From an uncultured Nitrospira sp. (lineage in GTDB: Bacteria; Nitrospirota; Nitrospiria; Nitrospirales; Nitrospiraceae), in contig CABVRZ010000028.1 of the NCBI GenBank assembly GCA_902500775.1, positions 1 through 58,100 of the forward strand: a stretch of 58,100 bases of DNA. Reading direction: 5' to 3'. This document shows positions 24,379 to 33,531 of the stretch, piece by piece (within the stretch, counting starts at the first letter, position 1; every line of letters begins with the position of its first letter). Both the position numbers and the translations under genes were made by a program. Below the pieces are notes generated by a model. It ran no database searches. It was not told the DNA's origin and worked only from the letters and a program-made list of their open reading frames with translations.

Positions 24379-24984
24379 CTATTTCGCCTTAATGCACTCG
24401 ATATCCAGATGGATCTGAACCTCGTCTCCGACGACCAATCCACCGGTATCGAGGGTTTTGTTCCACACCATGCCGAAATCCTTGCGATTCAATTTACCAT
24501 CGGCGGTGAATCCGGCTCTCGTGTTCCCCCAGGGGTCCTTCGTTGCACCGTTGAAGGTTCCGATGAGCACCACTTCTTTGGTCACCCCGCGCAGGGTGAG
24601 GTTGCCGACCACCTTATAGGATTCTCCCTCTTTCTGAGCACTCTTCATCTTGTAAGTCATCGTCGGAAATTGTTTCACTTCCAAGAAGTCGGCATTGCGC
24701 AAGTGGCCATCGCGTTTTTCGTGGTTCGTATTGATCGACTCGGTATTGATGGTCGCCTCAATCGTCTTGAAGGTTTTTGCATCCGCATCCATTTCGACAA
24801 ATCCACGATAATCCGTGAATCGCCCCGAGGTTTTCGAGATCACCATGTGAGCCACGCGGAACTCGATCAGCGAGTGGTCCGGATCGATCTCCCAACGAAC
24901 GGTCTCAGCTTGGACGCCCAGCGGAAGGAACGCTAACAAGCCGGCTATTGCAATCCTCTGGATCCAGCTTTTCCGATGTCTCAT
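24379..24984 (-). CDS. YceI-family periplasmic protein
   Basis: Protein of 201 aa with a signal peptide (RIAIAGLLAFLPLGVQAE). The mature lipocalin-like barrel starts VRWEIDPDHSLIEFRVAHMV and includes DYRGFVEMDADAKTF, LTLRGVTKEVVLI and WGNTRAGFTADGKLNRKDFG, the standard YceI blocks. Family members bind amphiphilic isoprenoids in the periplasm. The start at 24984 is supported by AGAGGTGA just upstream. Confidence 0.94.
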   Translation of the reverse strand: MRHRKSWIQRIAIAGLLAFLPLGVQAETVRWEIDPDHSLIEFRVAHMVISKTSGRFTDYRGFVEMDADAKTFKTIEATINTESINTNHEKRDGHLRNADFLEVKQFPTMTYKMKSAQKEGESYKVVGNLTLRGVTKEVVLIGTFNGATKDPWGNTRAGFTADGKLNRKDFGMVWNKTLDTGGLVVGDEVQIHLDIECIKAK

Positions 24985-25123
24985 GTCATCACCTCTCAAT
25001 TGTTCGCCTCTGGTCCGTGTGAATTATTGATACCGCATCCTACCCAGGGCTGAGAAGCTACGCAACCAGTGCGTTTCTAGAAACATGGGTGTCCAATTGA
25101 GCGAGGTGCGATAGAATACGGGC

Positions 25124-26158
25124 ATGCAAGCCCTTGTCAAAACGATAGCGGGATCGGGCCTCACCCTCACTGAGTGGGCGGACCCAACCCCTGGACCACA
25201 TGACGCAGTCGTGAAGGTGGCGGCAACCTCGCTCTGTGGAACTGACGCCCATATCTATCGCTGGGATGAGTGGGCACAACAACGGATCCATCCGCCTCGC
25301 GTCATCGGTCATGAGTTGTGCGGCCACGTGGTGGAGGTCGGACGCGAGGTATCACTCGTCAAGATTGGAGACTATGTTGCCGCTGAATCACATCTGACCT
25401 GTGGTGTCTGCTTTCAATGCCGGACGGGACTGGCGCATGTGTGTAAGAATTACAAGATCCTCGGAGTCGATCGAGACGGATCCTACGCCCAGTATGTTGT
25501 CTTACCTGAAAGTGTTTTGTGGAAGACGGATTCGAACATTCCGCCTGAGTTAGCTTGCCTACAAGAGCCGGTTGGCAATGCCGTGGATGCCGCCCTGGCT
25601 GAAGATCTGACCGGCCAGACGGTGTTGATCACGGGCTGTGGCCCGACCGGGTTGTTTGCCGCGGCTGTGGCCCGAACCGCCGGCGCGGCGACGATCATTG
25701 CGTCAGATATCAGTGACTACCGACTTGGATTGGCCAAGCACGTTGGGGCTGATCATGTCCTTAATGCCAAGACGGACTCTCCGGAACAACTTGCGGCAGC
25801 GATCATGGAGATCACCGCCGGTGAAGGGGTTGATGCGTCATTGGAGATGTCAGGAGACCCTACGGCGCTGCATCAGGCCTTTCGGGCTGTGAAGAACGGT
25901 GGGCGGGTTACGTTGTTCGGCATTCCGACCGGCCCTGTGACCTTTGATCTTCCCAACGAAATGATCTTCAAGGGGATCCGTGTATATGGAATTACCGGTC
26001 GGCGGTTGTTTGGAACCTGGTACCGGTTGGCCGGGCTCTTCAAAGCTGGCCTCAATATTCGGCCCGTCATCACCCATACGTTTCCACTGAAAGAGTTTGC
26101 GACCGGCTTTGAATTGATTCAGTCCGGTCGATGCGGGAAAGTAGTGTTATTCCCATAG
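25124..26158 (+). CDS. tdh: L-threonine 3-dehydrogenase
   Basis: Protein of 344 aa that oxidises L-threonine to 2-amino-3-ketobutyrate with NAD+. Catalytic zinc residues Cys38, His63 and Glu64 (TSLCGTD, IGHELCG); structural zinc Cys94, Cys97, Cys100 and Cys108; Rossmann motif TGCGPTGLFAAAVA. Downstream kbl provides the next step, and a palindrome lies between the two. A TAGAAT at 25112-25117 is a possible -10 box without a good -35. Confidence 0.95.
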   Translation: MQALVKTIAGSGLTLTEWADPTPGPHDAVVKVAATSLCGTDAHIYRWDEWAQQRIHPPRVIGHELCGHVVEVGREVSLVKIGDYVAAESHLTCGVCFQCRTGLAHVCKNYKILGVDRDGSYAQYVVLPESVLWKTDSNIPPELACLQEPVGNAVDAALAEDLTGQTVLITGCGPTGLFAAAVARTAGAATIIASDISDYRLGLAKHVGADHVLNAKTDSPEQLAAAIMEITAGEGVDASLEMSGDPTALHQAFRAVKNGGRVTLFGIPTGPVTFDLPNEMIFKGIRVYGITGRRLFGTWYRLAGLFKAGLNIRPVITHTFPLKEFATGFELIQSGRCGKVVLFP

Positions 26159-26237
26159 TAGGACTGAGGTGCGAGGACTGAGAGAAAAGTAGAGCCTCCA
26201 CTCAATTGACCCTCAGTCCTCATCTCTCAGTCCTGTT
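26159..26237. repeat. Palindrome built of GGACTGAG units between tdh and kbl
   Basis: The left arm AGGACTGAGGTGCGAGGACT faces the right arm CTCAGTCCTCATCTCTCAGT, reverse complements with few mismatches and a ~33-nt loop. In the tdh-kbl transcript this would form a long hairpin that could set the ratio of the two messages. Confidence 0.6.
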
Positions 26238-26243
26238 CTAATC

Positions 26244-27434
26244 ATGGCTTACCATTCTCTCAAACACGTTCTCGACACTCAACTCGCCGACATCCGCGCG
26301 AAGGGGCTGTATAAAGCCGAGCGGCGCATTCTGGGTCCACAGGGTTCGGACATTCGGGTCCCCCAAGGCTTGGTGCTGAACCTCTGTGCCAATAATTATC
26401 TGGGCCTCGCGAATCATCCGGCAATCGTCCTGGCAGCAAAAACCGGGTTGGACACCCATGGTTATGGCATGGCCTCGGTGCGGTTTATTTGCGGCACGCA
26501 CGATCTACACAAGCAGCTGGAGCAGACCGTCAGTGCATTTCTCGGCACGGAGGACACCATCCTCTATAGTTCCTGCTTCGATGCGAACGGCGGGCTCTTT
26601 GAAGTGTTGTTGGATGAGCACGATGCAGTCATCAGCGATGCCTTAAACCACGCCAGCCTGATTGACGGCATCAGACTTTGCAAGGCCAAGAGATTCCGGT
26701 ACGCCCATTCCGACATGGCGGACCTGGAAGTGCGGCTCCAGGAAGCGGCTGGCGGTCGTCTCCGATTAATAGTCACGGACGGCGTCTTCTCGATGGATGG
26801 TGACCTGGCCAAGTTGGATCGGATTGTGGAGCTGGCTGAACGGTACGACGCGGCGGTGATTGTCGATGACAGCCATGCCACCGGGGTGCTTGGTCCGAAG
26901 GGGAGAGGCACCCCGGCTCACTTTGGCGTGGCCGACCGTATCGAGATCGTGACGAGTACCTTGGGAAAGACACTTGGGGGTGCGACGGGTGGATTTACAT
27001 CCGGCAACGCCCAAATCATTGAACTCCTCCGCCAACGGTCGCGGCCCTACCTGTTTTCGAACTCCCTTCCTCCACCCATCGCAGCAGGGGCGCTCTGTGC
27101 CCTCGGGCTTGTCGAGCAAGGCGATCATCTCAGGGAGCAGCTTCGGGCCAATGCCGTGTTTTTTAGGGATGAGCTGACCAAGCTTGGGTTTCGGCTCGTT
27201 CCAGGCGAGCATCCCATCATTCCTGTGATGCTGGGTGACGCCACCCTTGCGACATCAATGGCCGAGGCCCTACTCAAAGAATGGGTCTACGTCGTCGGAT
27301 TCAGCTACCCTGTCGTGCCGCAAGGGCAGGCGAGGATCAGGACCCAAATGTCAGCAGCTCACACAAAGACGCAGCTTCAACAGGCTGTCATGGCCTTTGC
27401 GAAGGTCGGCCGGGCCCTCGGTGTGATTCACTAA
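26244..27434 (+). CDS. kbl: Glycine C-acetyltransferase (2-amino-3-ketobutyrate CoA ligase)
   Basis: PLP enzyme of 396 aa of the alpha-oxoamine synthase family. It cleaves 2-amino-3-ketobutyrate with CoA to glycine and acetyl-CoA. Key segments: [45 protein letters not shown] and the PLP Lys242 in [13 protein letters not shown]. It follows tdh and precedes the glycine-using glyA. No obvious ribosome site before the ATG. Confidence 0.96.
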   Translation: MAYHSLKHVLDTQLADIRAKGLYKAERRILGPQGSDIRVPQGLVLNLCANNYLGLANHPAIVLAAKTGLDTHGYGMASVRFICGTHDLHKQLEQTVSAFLGTEDTILYSSCFDANGGLFEVLLDEHDAVISDALNHASLIDGIRLCKAKRFRYAHSDMADLEVRLQEAAGGRLRLIVTDGVFSMDGDLAKLDRIVELAERYDAAVIVDDSHATGVLGPKGRGTPAHFGVADRIEIVTSTLGKTLGGATGGFTSGNAQIIELLRQRSRPYLFSNSLPPPIAAGALCALGLVEQGDHLREQLRANAVFFRDELTKLGFRLVPGEHPIIPVMLGDATLATSMAEALLKEWVYVVGFSYPVVPQGQARIRTQMSAAHTKTQLQQAVMAFAKVGRALGVIH

Positions 27435-27462
27435 CCAGCCGTAATTCGTACTCCCTTCTGAA

Positions 27463-27491
27463 TTGACTTTTTGTAGTCAGCCCAGTATTCT
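27463..27491 (+). promoter_or_regulatory. Sigma70-like promoter for rplI-glyA-nrdR
   Basis: TTGACT (27463-27468) and TATTCT (27486-27491) with a 17-bp spacer, in the gap between kbl and rplI. The rplI ribosome site AAGGAG (27509-27514) follows. Confidence 0.65.
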
Positions 27492-27521
27492 CAGCTCCTT
27501 TATCAGGTAAGGAGTATGGGT

Positions 27522-28004
27522 ATGAAAGTTATTCTTCAAGAGACCCTGGAAGGGGTTGGGCATCTCGGCGATCTGATCAATGTCGCTGATGGATTTGCAC
27601 GGAACTATCTGCTGCCGCGCCGCAAGGCGGTTGAGGCCGATGGTCGCAGCATCAAAGCGTTTGAGCATGCCAAGCGGGTGGCGGCTGAGAAGGCCAAGAA
27701 GGAAAAGGTCGAAATCGAGACCTACGCGAAGAAGGTGTCAGCGGTGGAGCTGACGATCGAGATGCAATCGGGCAAAGACGACAAACTGTTCGGCTCCGTC
27801 ACGACCAAGGACATTGCGGAAGGTTTGGCGGCACAAGGTATGACCGTGGATCGACGAAAGATCCAACTGGCACAGCCGATCAAGGAACTTGGCACGGTGG
27901 CGGTTCCGATCAAGATGCCGAGGGATGTGGTGGCGACGGTGAAGGTTCACGTAGTGAAGAAGCATGACGCGCAAGAGGCTGAAGCACCGGCCGCATCAGC
28001 ATAG
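27522..28004 (+). CDS. rplI: 50S ribosomal protein L9
   Basis: Protein of 160 aa. The N-domain [20 protein letters not shown], then [16 protein letters not shown], is followed by the long connecting helix (Lys/Glu-rich around residues 45-75) and the C-domain. The ATG at 27522 has AAGGAG 7 nt upstream; the ATG at 27516 would be too close. Unlike in many genomes, rpsF and rpsR are not adjacent. Confidence 0.96.
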   Translation: MKVILQETLEGVGHLGDLINVADGFARNYLLPRRKAVEADGRSIKAFEHAKRVAAEKAKKEKVEIETYAKKVSAVELTIEMQSGKDDKLFGSVTTKDIAEGLAAQGMTVDRRKIQLAQPIKELGTVAVPIKMPRDVVATVKVHVVKKHDAQEAEAPAASA

Positions 28005-28014
28005 GGATTCGACG

Positions 28015-29289
28015 ATGGACACGATGAACAGTTACGCGATCGGTTCGTGGGATTCTCTGAAGTCAGCCGATCCTGAGGTTTGTGCCGCGATTGAGGCTGA
28101 GGAAATCCGGCAACGTGAGAAGTTGTTGCTGATTGCGTCGGAAAACTTCGCGAGTCCGGCTGTTTTGGCGGCGCAGGGCTCGTTGCTCACGAACAAGTAC
28201 GCTGAAGGTTATCCCGGGAAGCGGTACTACGGCGGGTGTCAGCATGCCGACGAAGTTGAAGATCTGGCCATCCAGCGCTGCAAGCAAATCTTTGGCGCTG
28301 AGCATGTCAATGTGCAGCCGCACTCAGGCTCTCAGGCCAACATGGCGGCGTATCTCTCGGTCCTGAAAGCCGGTGATACCATCTTGGGGATGGACCTGGC
28401 TCAAGGCGGGCACCTCACGCATGGCAGCAAAGTCAATTTCTCCGGAATTCTCTTTCGGGTGTTCTCGTACGGCGTTGATCGCCAGACCGAGACCATTGAT
28501 TACGATGCTGTCCAAAAAGTGGCGGAAGAGTGTCGTCCACGTATGATCGTGGTTGGGGCCAGTGCCTACGCGCGTATTCTAGATTTTCCTCGCTTTCAGC
28601 AGATTGCTAAGTCGGTTGGCGCCTATTTGCTCGTGGATATTGCTCATATTGCCGGACTCATCGCAGCAGGACTTCATCCGAACCCCGTTCCCTATGCGGA
28701 TTTTGTGACGACGACGACGCATAAGACCTTGCGTGGTCCGCGTGGAGGCGTCACGATGTGTAAAGCCGAACATGCGAAGGGGGTCGATAAACTGGTGTTT
28801 CCCGGCCTTCAAGGTGGCCCGTTGATGCATGTGATCGCGGCCAAGGCAGTGGCCTTCAAGGAGGCGTTGTCGCCAAGCTTTAAACGCTATCAACAACAAG
28901 TCCTGGCGAATGCGAAGTCTTTAGCGCAAGGATTCGTCGATCGTGGCTATAAGATTGTGTCAGGTGGAACAGACACGCATTTGATGCTTTTGAATCTTAC
29001 CAATAAAGGCATCACCGGAAAAGAGGCGGATGCCGCGCTCGATACCGCCGGGATTATCGTCAACAAGAATGCCGTCCCCTACGATGAAAAGCCGCCGGCA
29101 GTGGCCAGCGGCATCCGGTTGGGATCGCCGATCGTGTCGACGCGCGGAATGTGCGAGCCAGAGATGAAGCAAATTGTGGGTTTAGTCGATCGCGTGCTGC
29201 AACATCGACAGGAGCCGGCGGTGTTGGAAGAGGTGCGTGAGCAAGCTAAGGTGCTGTGCTCGAAGTTTCCCATCTTTCACCCCTACTAG
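28015..29289 (+). CDS. glyA: Serine hydroxymethyltransferase
   Basis: PLP enzyme of about 424 aa interconverting serine and glycine with tetrahydrofolate. Features: [46 protein letters not shown] and the PLP lysine in [14 protein letters not shown]. It is 10 bp after rplI and followed by nrdR; the three genes probably share the promoter at 27463-27491. Downstream of kbl it can use the glycine released from threonine. Confidence 0.97.
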   Translation: MDTMNSYAIGSWDSLKSADPEVCAAIEAEEIRQREKLLLIASENFASPAVLAAQGSLLTNKYAEGYPGKRYYGGCQHADEVEDLAIQRCKQIFGAEHVNVQPHSGSQANMAAYLSVLKAGDTILGMDLAQGGHLTHGSKVNFSGILFRVFSYGVDRQTETIDYDAVQKVAEECRPRMIVVGASAYARILDFPRFQQIAKSVGAYLLVDIAHIAGLIAAGLHPNPVPYADFVTTTTHKTLRGPRGGVTMCKAEHAKGVDKLVFPGLQGGPLMHVIAAKAVAFKEALSPSFKRYQQQVLANAKSLAQGFVDRGYKIVSGGTDTHLMLLNLTNKGITGKEADAALDTAGIIVNKNAVPYDEKPPAVASGIRLGSPIVSTRGMCEPEMKQIVGLVDRVLQHRQEPAVLEEVREQAKVLCSKFPIFHPY

Positions 29290-29321
29290 TTCACGGATAG
29301 CCAGAGAGCAGGTCGCCTGCG

Positions 29322-29786
29322 GTGAAATGCCCCTTCTGTGATGAGCTTGAAGATAAGGTGGTAGACTCCCGCATGGCCAAGGAAGGCGAGGTCATCCGTC
29401 GCCGTCGCGAATGCCTGGGGTGTAAACGCCGCTATACCACCTACGAGCGTGTCGAAGAGATTCTCCCGGTTGTTGTGAAAAAGGACGGACGGCGTGAGTC
29501 ATTCGATCGCAATAAGATTCTCGTGGGCCTCAAAAAAGCCTGTGAAAAACGGCCGATCAGTATCAGTACCATTGAGGCCTTGACCGACCGTATTGAAAAA
29601 CACATTCAAGAGATGGGCGAGACGGAGATCGATAGCCGGATCGTCGGAGAAGAAGTGATGCGGGAACTGCATCAGTTGGACCAGGTCGCCTATGTTCGAT
29701 TCGCGTCCGTCTATCGGGAGTTCAAGGACATTGACCAATTCATGGACGAATTGAAGACCTTGGCACAGCAACGTAGTGAGCCTTGA
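29322..29786 (+). CDS. nrdR: Transcriptional repressor NrdR
   Basis: Protein of 154 aa. A zinc ribbon (CPFC, then CLGCKRR) precedes an ATP-cone domain ([20 protein letters not shown]). It represses ribonucleotide reductase genes by binding NrdR boxes in response to dATP/ATP. GTG start at 29322. The co-occurrence downstream of glyA is common in bacteria. Confidence 0.96.
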   Translation: MKCPFCDELEDKVVDSRMAKEGEVIRRRRECLGCKRRYTTYERVEEILPVVVKKDGRRESFDRNKILVGLKKACEKRPISISTIEALTDRIEKHIQEMGETEIDSRIVGEEVMRELHQLDQVAYVRFASVYREFKDIDQFMDELKTLAQQRSEP

Positions 29787-30075
29787 CCCTCAACCGTTAT
29801 TACTCCATCTCTCTTCCAGCGTGGTGTTAGCTCGGTTGTTTCATGTCCACAAGGTGACCAGACTGGCGACTCGAGCACGAGCAGGATGGTGAACCAGGCC
29901 TCCCTCACAAGGGTAGTGAACGAGCCTGGGTCTTTCTTGCCAGTTCGCTCGCTGCGGATGAGTAGGAACGCTTTGTTGAACATCCGATCAAGTCTGCAGG
30001 TGGCACTGGGGATCATGCAGTCATGCGCTCATGAACTGTGCCCAGGCCATGTCCCCTTAATCAGTTAGATCCCTC

Positions 30076-31185
30076 ATGCCGACGATCAAGCCTCTCCCCC
30101 AGCGTGGGAAACGAAACTCTTCAGCTTCTGCCGCAACCAGCGTCGCCATTATCGGTGCCGGTCGCGGAGGCACTGCACTGATCGAGATTTTTGCGAATGA
30201 CCCATTGGTGCAGATCGTGGGGGTCGCCGAGATCAATCCAGATGCACCGGGCTTTGAGCTGGCCAAACAGCTGAAGATCCCGGTGACGCAAGACTATCAA
30301 CATCTGCTCACGATGGAGCGTGTTGATCTGATCATTGATGTGTCGGGAGACCCGGAAGTCTGGCAATTCCTCCAAGATTTTCATCGAATGGGTGTCACTG
30401 TCATTGGCGGAGCCAGCGCCAAATTCATGTGGGAGTTGATCGAAGCCAGAATTCGCGCCACGGCCGAGATCGAAAAAACGCTGAACAAGTATCAATCCCT
30501 CTACCGATTGTACGTAAAGGAAACCGGAGCGGCGGTAACGGATGAACGAACCAGGATCGCCTGCGAGATTCACGATGGATTCGTACAGATCCTGGCGGGG
30601 GTCAACTTCAAGCTGGACCTGTGCCAGCAGCTCCTCCGGAAAAACCCACGAGCGTGTCTGGCCACGCTCAAAGAGAGTAAGGCGCAGCTGAAACTGGCGA
30701 TTCAGGAAGCCCGCCAGGTCATTTTTAATTTGCGTCCCTTGCACTATGACAAGATGGAATTGATCTCGGCGTTGACCAACTATTTCAAGTCCTATCAGAC
30801 CCAGACGCACATTACCACCAAGTTCACCGTGTCCGGAGACGAACAGATCTTGTTTCCTCGGACGAAGATGTTTCTCTTTCGCATCATTCAGGAGGCATTG
30901 GGGAATGTTGAAAAACACGCCAAGGCAGACCGGGTGACGATTAAACTCGATATCGATATCGATCTCTTACGGGTTACGATCTCGGATAATGGAATCGGAT
31001 TCGATATGGAAACCGTGCTGCGGGACCCTGAAAAATGGGACCATTTTGGGATTAAGGGGATCATAGAGCGATCGCGATTGGTTGGAGGGGAGGGGCGAGT
31101 CGAATCCAAACCGGGGAAAGGCACCCGTATCGTGGTGGAAGTGCCGTTGGGCCAGAAGGAGGAGCAACAGCATGGAGAAAATTAA
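30076..31185 (+). CDS. Histidine kinase with N-terminal Rossmann (NAD-binding-like) domain
   Basis: Protein of 369 aa, cytoplasmic, with no membrane segment. Residues 20-125 form a dehydrogenase-like Rossmann fold (VAIIGAGRGGTALIEIFAND, DLIIDVSGDPEVW). A short linker helix follows, then a HisKA_3 dimerisation domain with the phosphorylated His166 in RIACEIHDGFVQIL and a HATPase (DNGIGFDMETV, GTRIVVEVPLG). The sensor could bind a dinucleotide or a small ligand (inference). It overlaps the response regulator by 14 bp. The 289 bp upstream (29787-30075) hold no recognised gene. Confidence 0.88.
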   Translation: MPTIKPLPQRGKRNSSASAATSVAIIGAGRGGTALIEIFANDPLVQIVGVAEINPDAPGFELAKQLKIPVTQDYQHLLTMERVDLIIDVSGDPEVWQFLQDFHRMGVTVIGGASAKFMWELIEARIRATAEIEKTLNKYQSLYRLYVKETGAAVTDERTRIACEIHDGFVQILAGVNFKLDLCQQLLRKNPRACLATLKESKAQLKLAIQEARQVIFNLRPLHYDKMELISALTNYFKSYQTQTHITTKFTVSGDEQILFPRTKMFLFRIIQEALGNVEKHAKADRVTIKLDIDIDLLRVTISDNGIGFDMETVLRDPEKWDHFGIKGIIERSRLVGGEGRVESKPGKGTRIVVEVPLGQKEEQQHGEN

Positions 31186-31843
31186 GGTCCTTATTGCTGA
31201 CGACCATCGAGTCGTCCGAGAAGGGTTAGCGGCCATCCTCAAGACAAAAGAAGATATTCATGTCATCGGTGAGGCGCAGGATGGGATCGAAGCGACGGAG
31301 AAAGCTCGGGCTTTGCTTCCGGACGTGATCCTCATGGACGTGAGTATGCCGCGGATGGGCGGCGTCGAGGCGACCAGACAGATCAAGCGAGAGTTTCCGC
31401 ACATCGGCGTGGTCGCGTTGACCATGTATGAGGAGCAGCAATACATCTTTGACCTGGTCCGGGCTGGTGCGACGGGGTATCTGCTGAAGGATTCAGAGTC
31501 GTCGCAGATTGTGGCGGCCATTCGCGCGATTTATCGAGGTGAATCACTGATCCATCCGTCGGTCGCCAGCAAAATCCTGGCGGAATTTTCGCTCATGGCC
31601 CAAAAAAAAGGGAAAAAGCCGGCCTGGGCCGAGCATGACCTCACAGAACGGGAAATTACCGTATTACGATTGGTCGCCGATGGAAAGACCAATAAGGAGA
31701 TCGCTAACAGTTTGGATCTCAGTGAAAAGACGGTGAAGAACCACGTCAGAAACATTTTTCACAAGTTGCAAGTCTATGACCGTACACAGGCGGCCATTCT
31801 CGCCATTCGTAAGGGACTCATCGAACTGGATCCGAAGCGATAG
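31172..31843 (+). CDS. NarL/LuxR-family response regulator
   Basis: Protein of 223 aa. The receiver domain has the acidic pair DD at residues 10-11, the phosphoacceptor Asp56 in VILMDVSMPRMGG, and the conserved Thr/Lys later (VALTMYEE, LLKDSES). The C-terminal LuxR helix-turn-helix is LTEREITVLRLVADGKTNKE, then SEKTVKNHVRNIFHKL. The start at 31172 has AAGGAGGAG just upstream and lies within the kinase gene end. Target genes unknown. Confidence 0.95.
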   Translation: MEKIKVLIADDHRVVREGLAAILKTKEDIHVIGEAQDGIEATEKARALLPDVILMDVSMPRMGGVEATRQIKREFPHIGVVALTMYEEQQYIFDLVRAGATGYLLKDSESSQIVAAIRAIYRGESLIHPSVASKILAEFSLMAQKKGKKPAWAEHDLTEREITVLRLVADGKTNKEIANSLDLSEKTVKNHVRNIFHKLQVYDRTQAAILAIRKGLIELDPKR

Positions 31844-31964
31844 AGGCCTTCTACAGACAAGCATCAGGTGCTTTTCCGATGAGAGTGGTAAGCGGGGGGC
31901 TTCGCCGCCATCAAGACTGTGGACAGGTTCCAAACCTGGAGTAAGGGCCTAGGAATTTCGTGGG

Positions 31965-33326
31965 CTAAAAGAGCCTTCGAATGACGGTAATATCGTAGGT
32001 CGAGCTGGTGACTCCATCCTCTGCCCTCACGTCAATTTTGACGAGCGTCCCGACTCCAAGCCCTGGCGTGACCGTCACATGACCGGTTGGAACCCCGGGT
32101 ACGGCGATCACTGAGCCCAGCGCAGACATCGTTGCATTTGGATCGGACTTTGTCACTGTCAGGGTGACGCTGTTGACGAGAAGATCAACCTTCACTTCAT
32201 AAATCTTTCCATCAGGAGTAAAGCTCGGCGGATTCAAGGATCCGGCACTCATCGTCAAAGCGGACAGATTGGCATTGTTCGAGGGGACTGCTTGATTGAC
32301 GGTGATACGGTATTCCCTTGGAGGAACATTGGGATCCGGTGCAGCTACGGTGATAGAGAGGGGGAGCCCTGATCCCGGCCCTCCTAAGCTGAACGTCTCT
32401 GTCCCGCTCTCAATCCCTGCACCAGCCGTCACATTTCCAGACATTGCGGCAAAGCGATCGGATTTGATGGCAGTGACGGTTACCTGCGTCGCCGTGAACG
32501 GTGCCGTCACGATGTAGCTTGTGATGACAGGATCAAACGGACGATCAAACGTGCCGGGTATGATGGACAACTCTCGTAACGTGTTGTTGCCGGATAGTCG
32601 GTTGACCGTGACCTGGTAGGTTTTCTTGGTGCCGTTTGGTGCCGTCACCTCGATCGACACGGGAGTGGACGTTCCTGGCTCACCAAGTGAGATTGGCAAT
32701 TGTCCAGGATTGACCCCTGCTCCGATGGTGACGGAGCTCGCGCCAGAACTTATCAGTAACGCGGCGGCCTGATCAGATTTGGTTGCGGAGACTGTGACCC
32801 GTTCCACAGTGTTGGAGACATTGGCTGTGTAGTTCGTAGTGTCCGTCTCAAAGTCTGGCGTCAATGGTTGAGCCACATTGTTGGCTGTCACCAGCAAGGC
32901 CGATAGGTTGTTGTCGCTTGATAGTCGTGTGACCGTGACGCGGTACGTGCTTTCGATCCCGTTTTGTGCAGATGCCACCACCTCGATGGATGTGGTCGAG
33001 CCTGGTTGGCCAAGTGACACAGGGCGGCCTTGTCCTGCAGGGGTACTCGTTCCGTTGATGATGATGGTGGTCGTGTTGGTTGTGGGACTGGCTGTCACCG
33101 TCACGCTGGTTACGGCGGTGGGTACGGTAGCGATATAGCTCGTGGTATTGCTCGAAAACGCCGGCTGGAGTGTGCCTGGGGGTGTGATCGTGAGGCTGGA
33201 AAGGGGCACTTCGACGGTGCTCTCTGAAATTGATGCGCTGTCTCTGCAGCCAGAGGCGAGGAGGCTGAGGGTGAGAAGAAATAGGATGGCGAGGTGGTGG
33301 CTTGCTGAAATGAGCAGATGTTTCAT
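31965..33326 (-). CDS. Cadherin-like beta-sandwich lipoprotein (4 domains)
   Basis: About 453 aa from the ATG at 33326. Signal peptide with lipobox-like LLASGC, then mature CRDSASIS. Four repeats of about 90-100 aa follow, each starting like LSALTVxxGxLxPxF and containing SYTVxVP and VTVTATxSDPNA, the PF12733-type cadherin-like sandwich. No transmembrane anchor beyond the lipid Cys. Last of five paralogous genes on the minus strand. Probably outer-membrane or surface exposed; function unknown. Confidence 0.88.
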   Translation of the reverse strand: MKHLLISASHHLAILFLLTLSLLASGCRDSASISESTVEVPLSSLTITPPGTLQPAFSSNTTSYIATVPTAVTSVTVTASPTTNTTTIIINGTSTPAGQGRPVSLGQPGSTTSIEVVASAQNGIESTYRVTVTRLSSDNNLSALLVTANNVAQPLTPDFETDTTNYTANVSNTVERVTVSATKSDQAAALLISSGASSVTIGAGVNPGQLPISLGEPGTSTPVSIEVTAPNGTKKTYQVTVNRLSGNNTLRELSIIPGTFDRPFDPVITSYIVTAPFTATQVTVTAIKSDRFAAMSGNVTAGAGIESGTETFSLGGPGSGLPLSITVAAPDPNVPPREYRITVNQAVPSNNANLSALTMSAGSLNPPSFTPDGKIYEVKVDLLVNSVTLTVTKSDPNATMSALGSVIAVPGVPTGHVTVTPGLGVGTLVKIDVRAEDGVTSSTYDITVIRRLF

Positions 33327-33531
33327 ATGGGTGAGGTCACTTTCTCCGTATCTGCGAAGATCGTTTGTCTGTTCAGGCAAATCGAGCAAGGAGCATTGAG
33401 ACTGGATCAGGCTCGGTTTGTCATGGATGATCACAGCGCGTCACAATAGGACACGTATAGCGAATCTATACGGTCGGGTTAAATTAGAGGGCCGAGAGAC
33501 ATATGACGTGCTCACCATAGCGGCGTAGTTT

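Noticed and set aside
25097..25117. TTGAGC and TAGAAT before tdh as a promoter
   Set aside because: Spacing is only 9 bp; no acceptable -35 at 16-18 bp.
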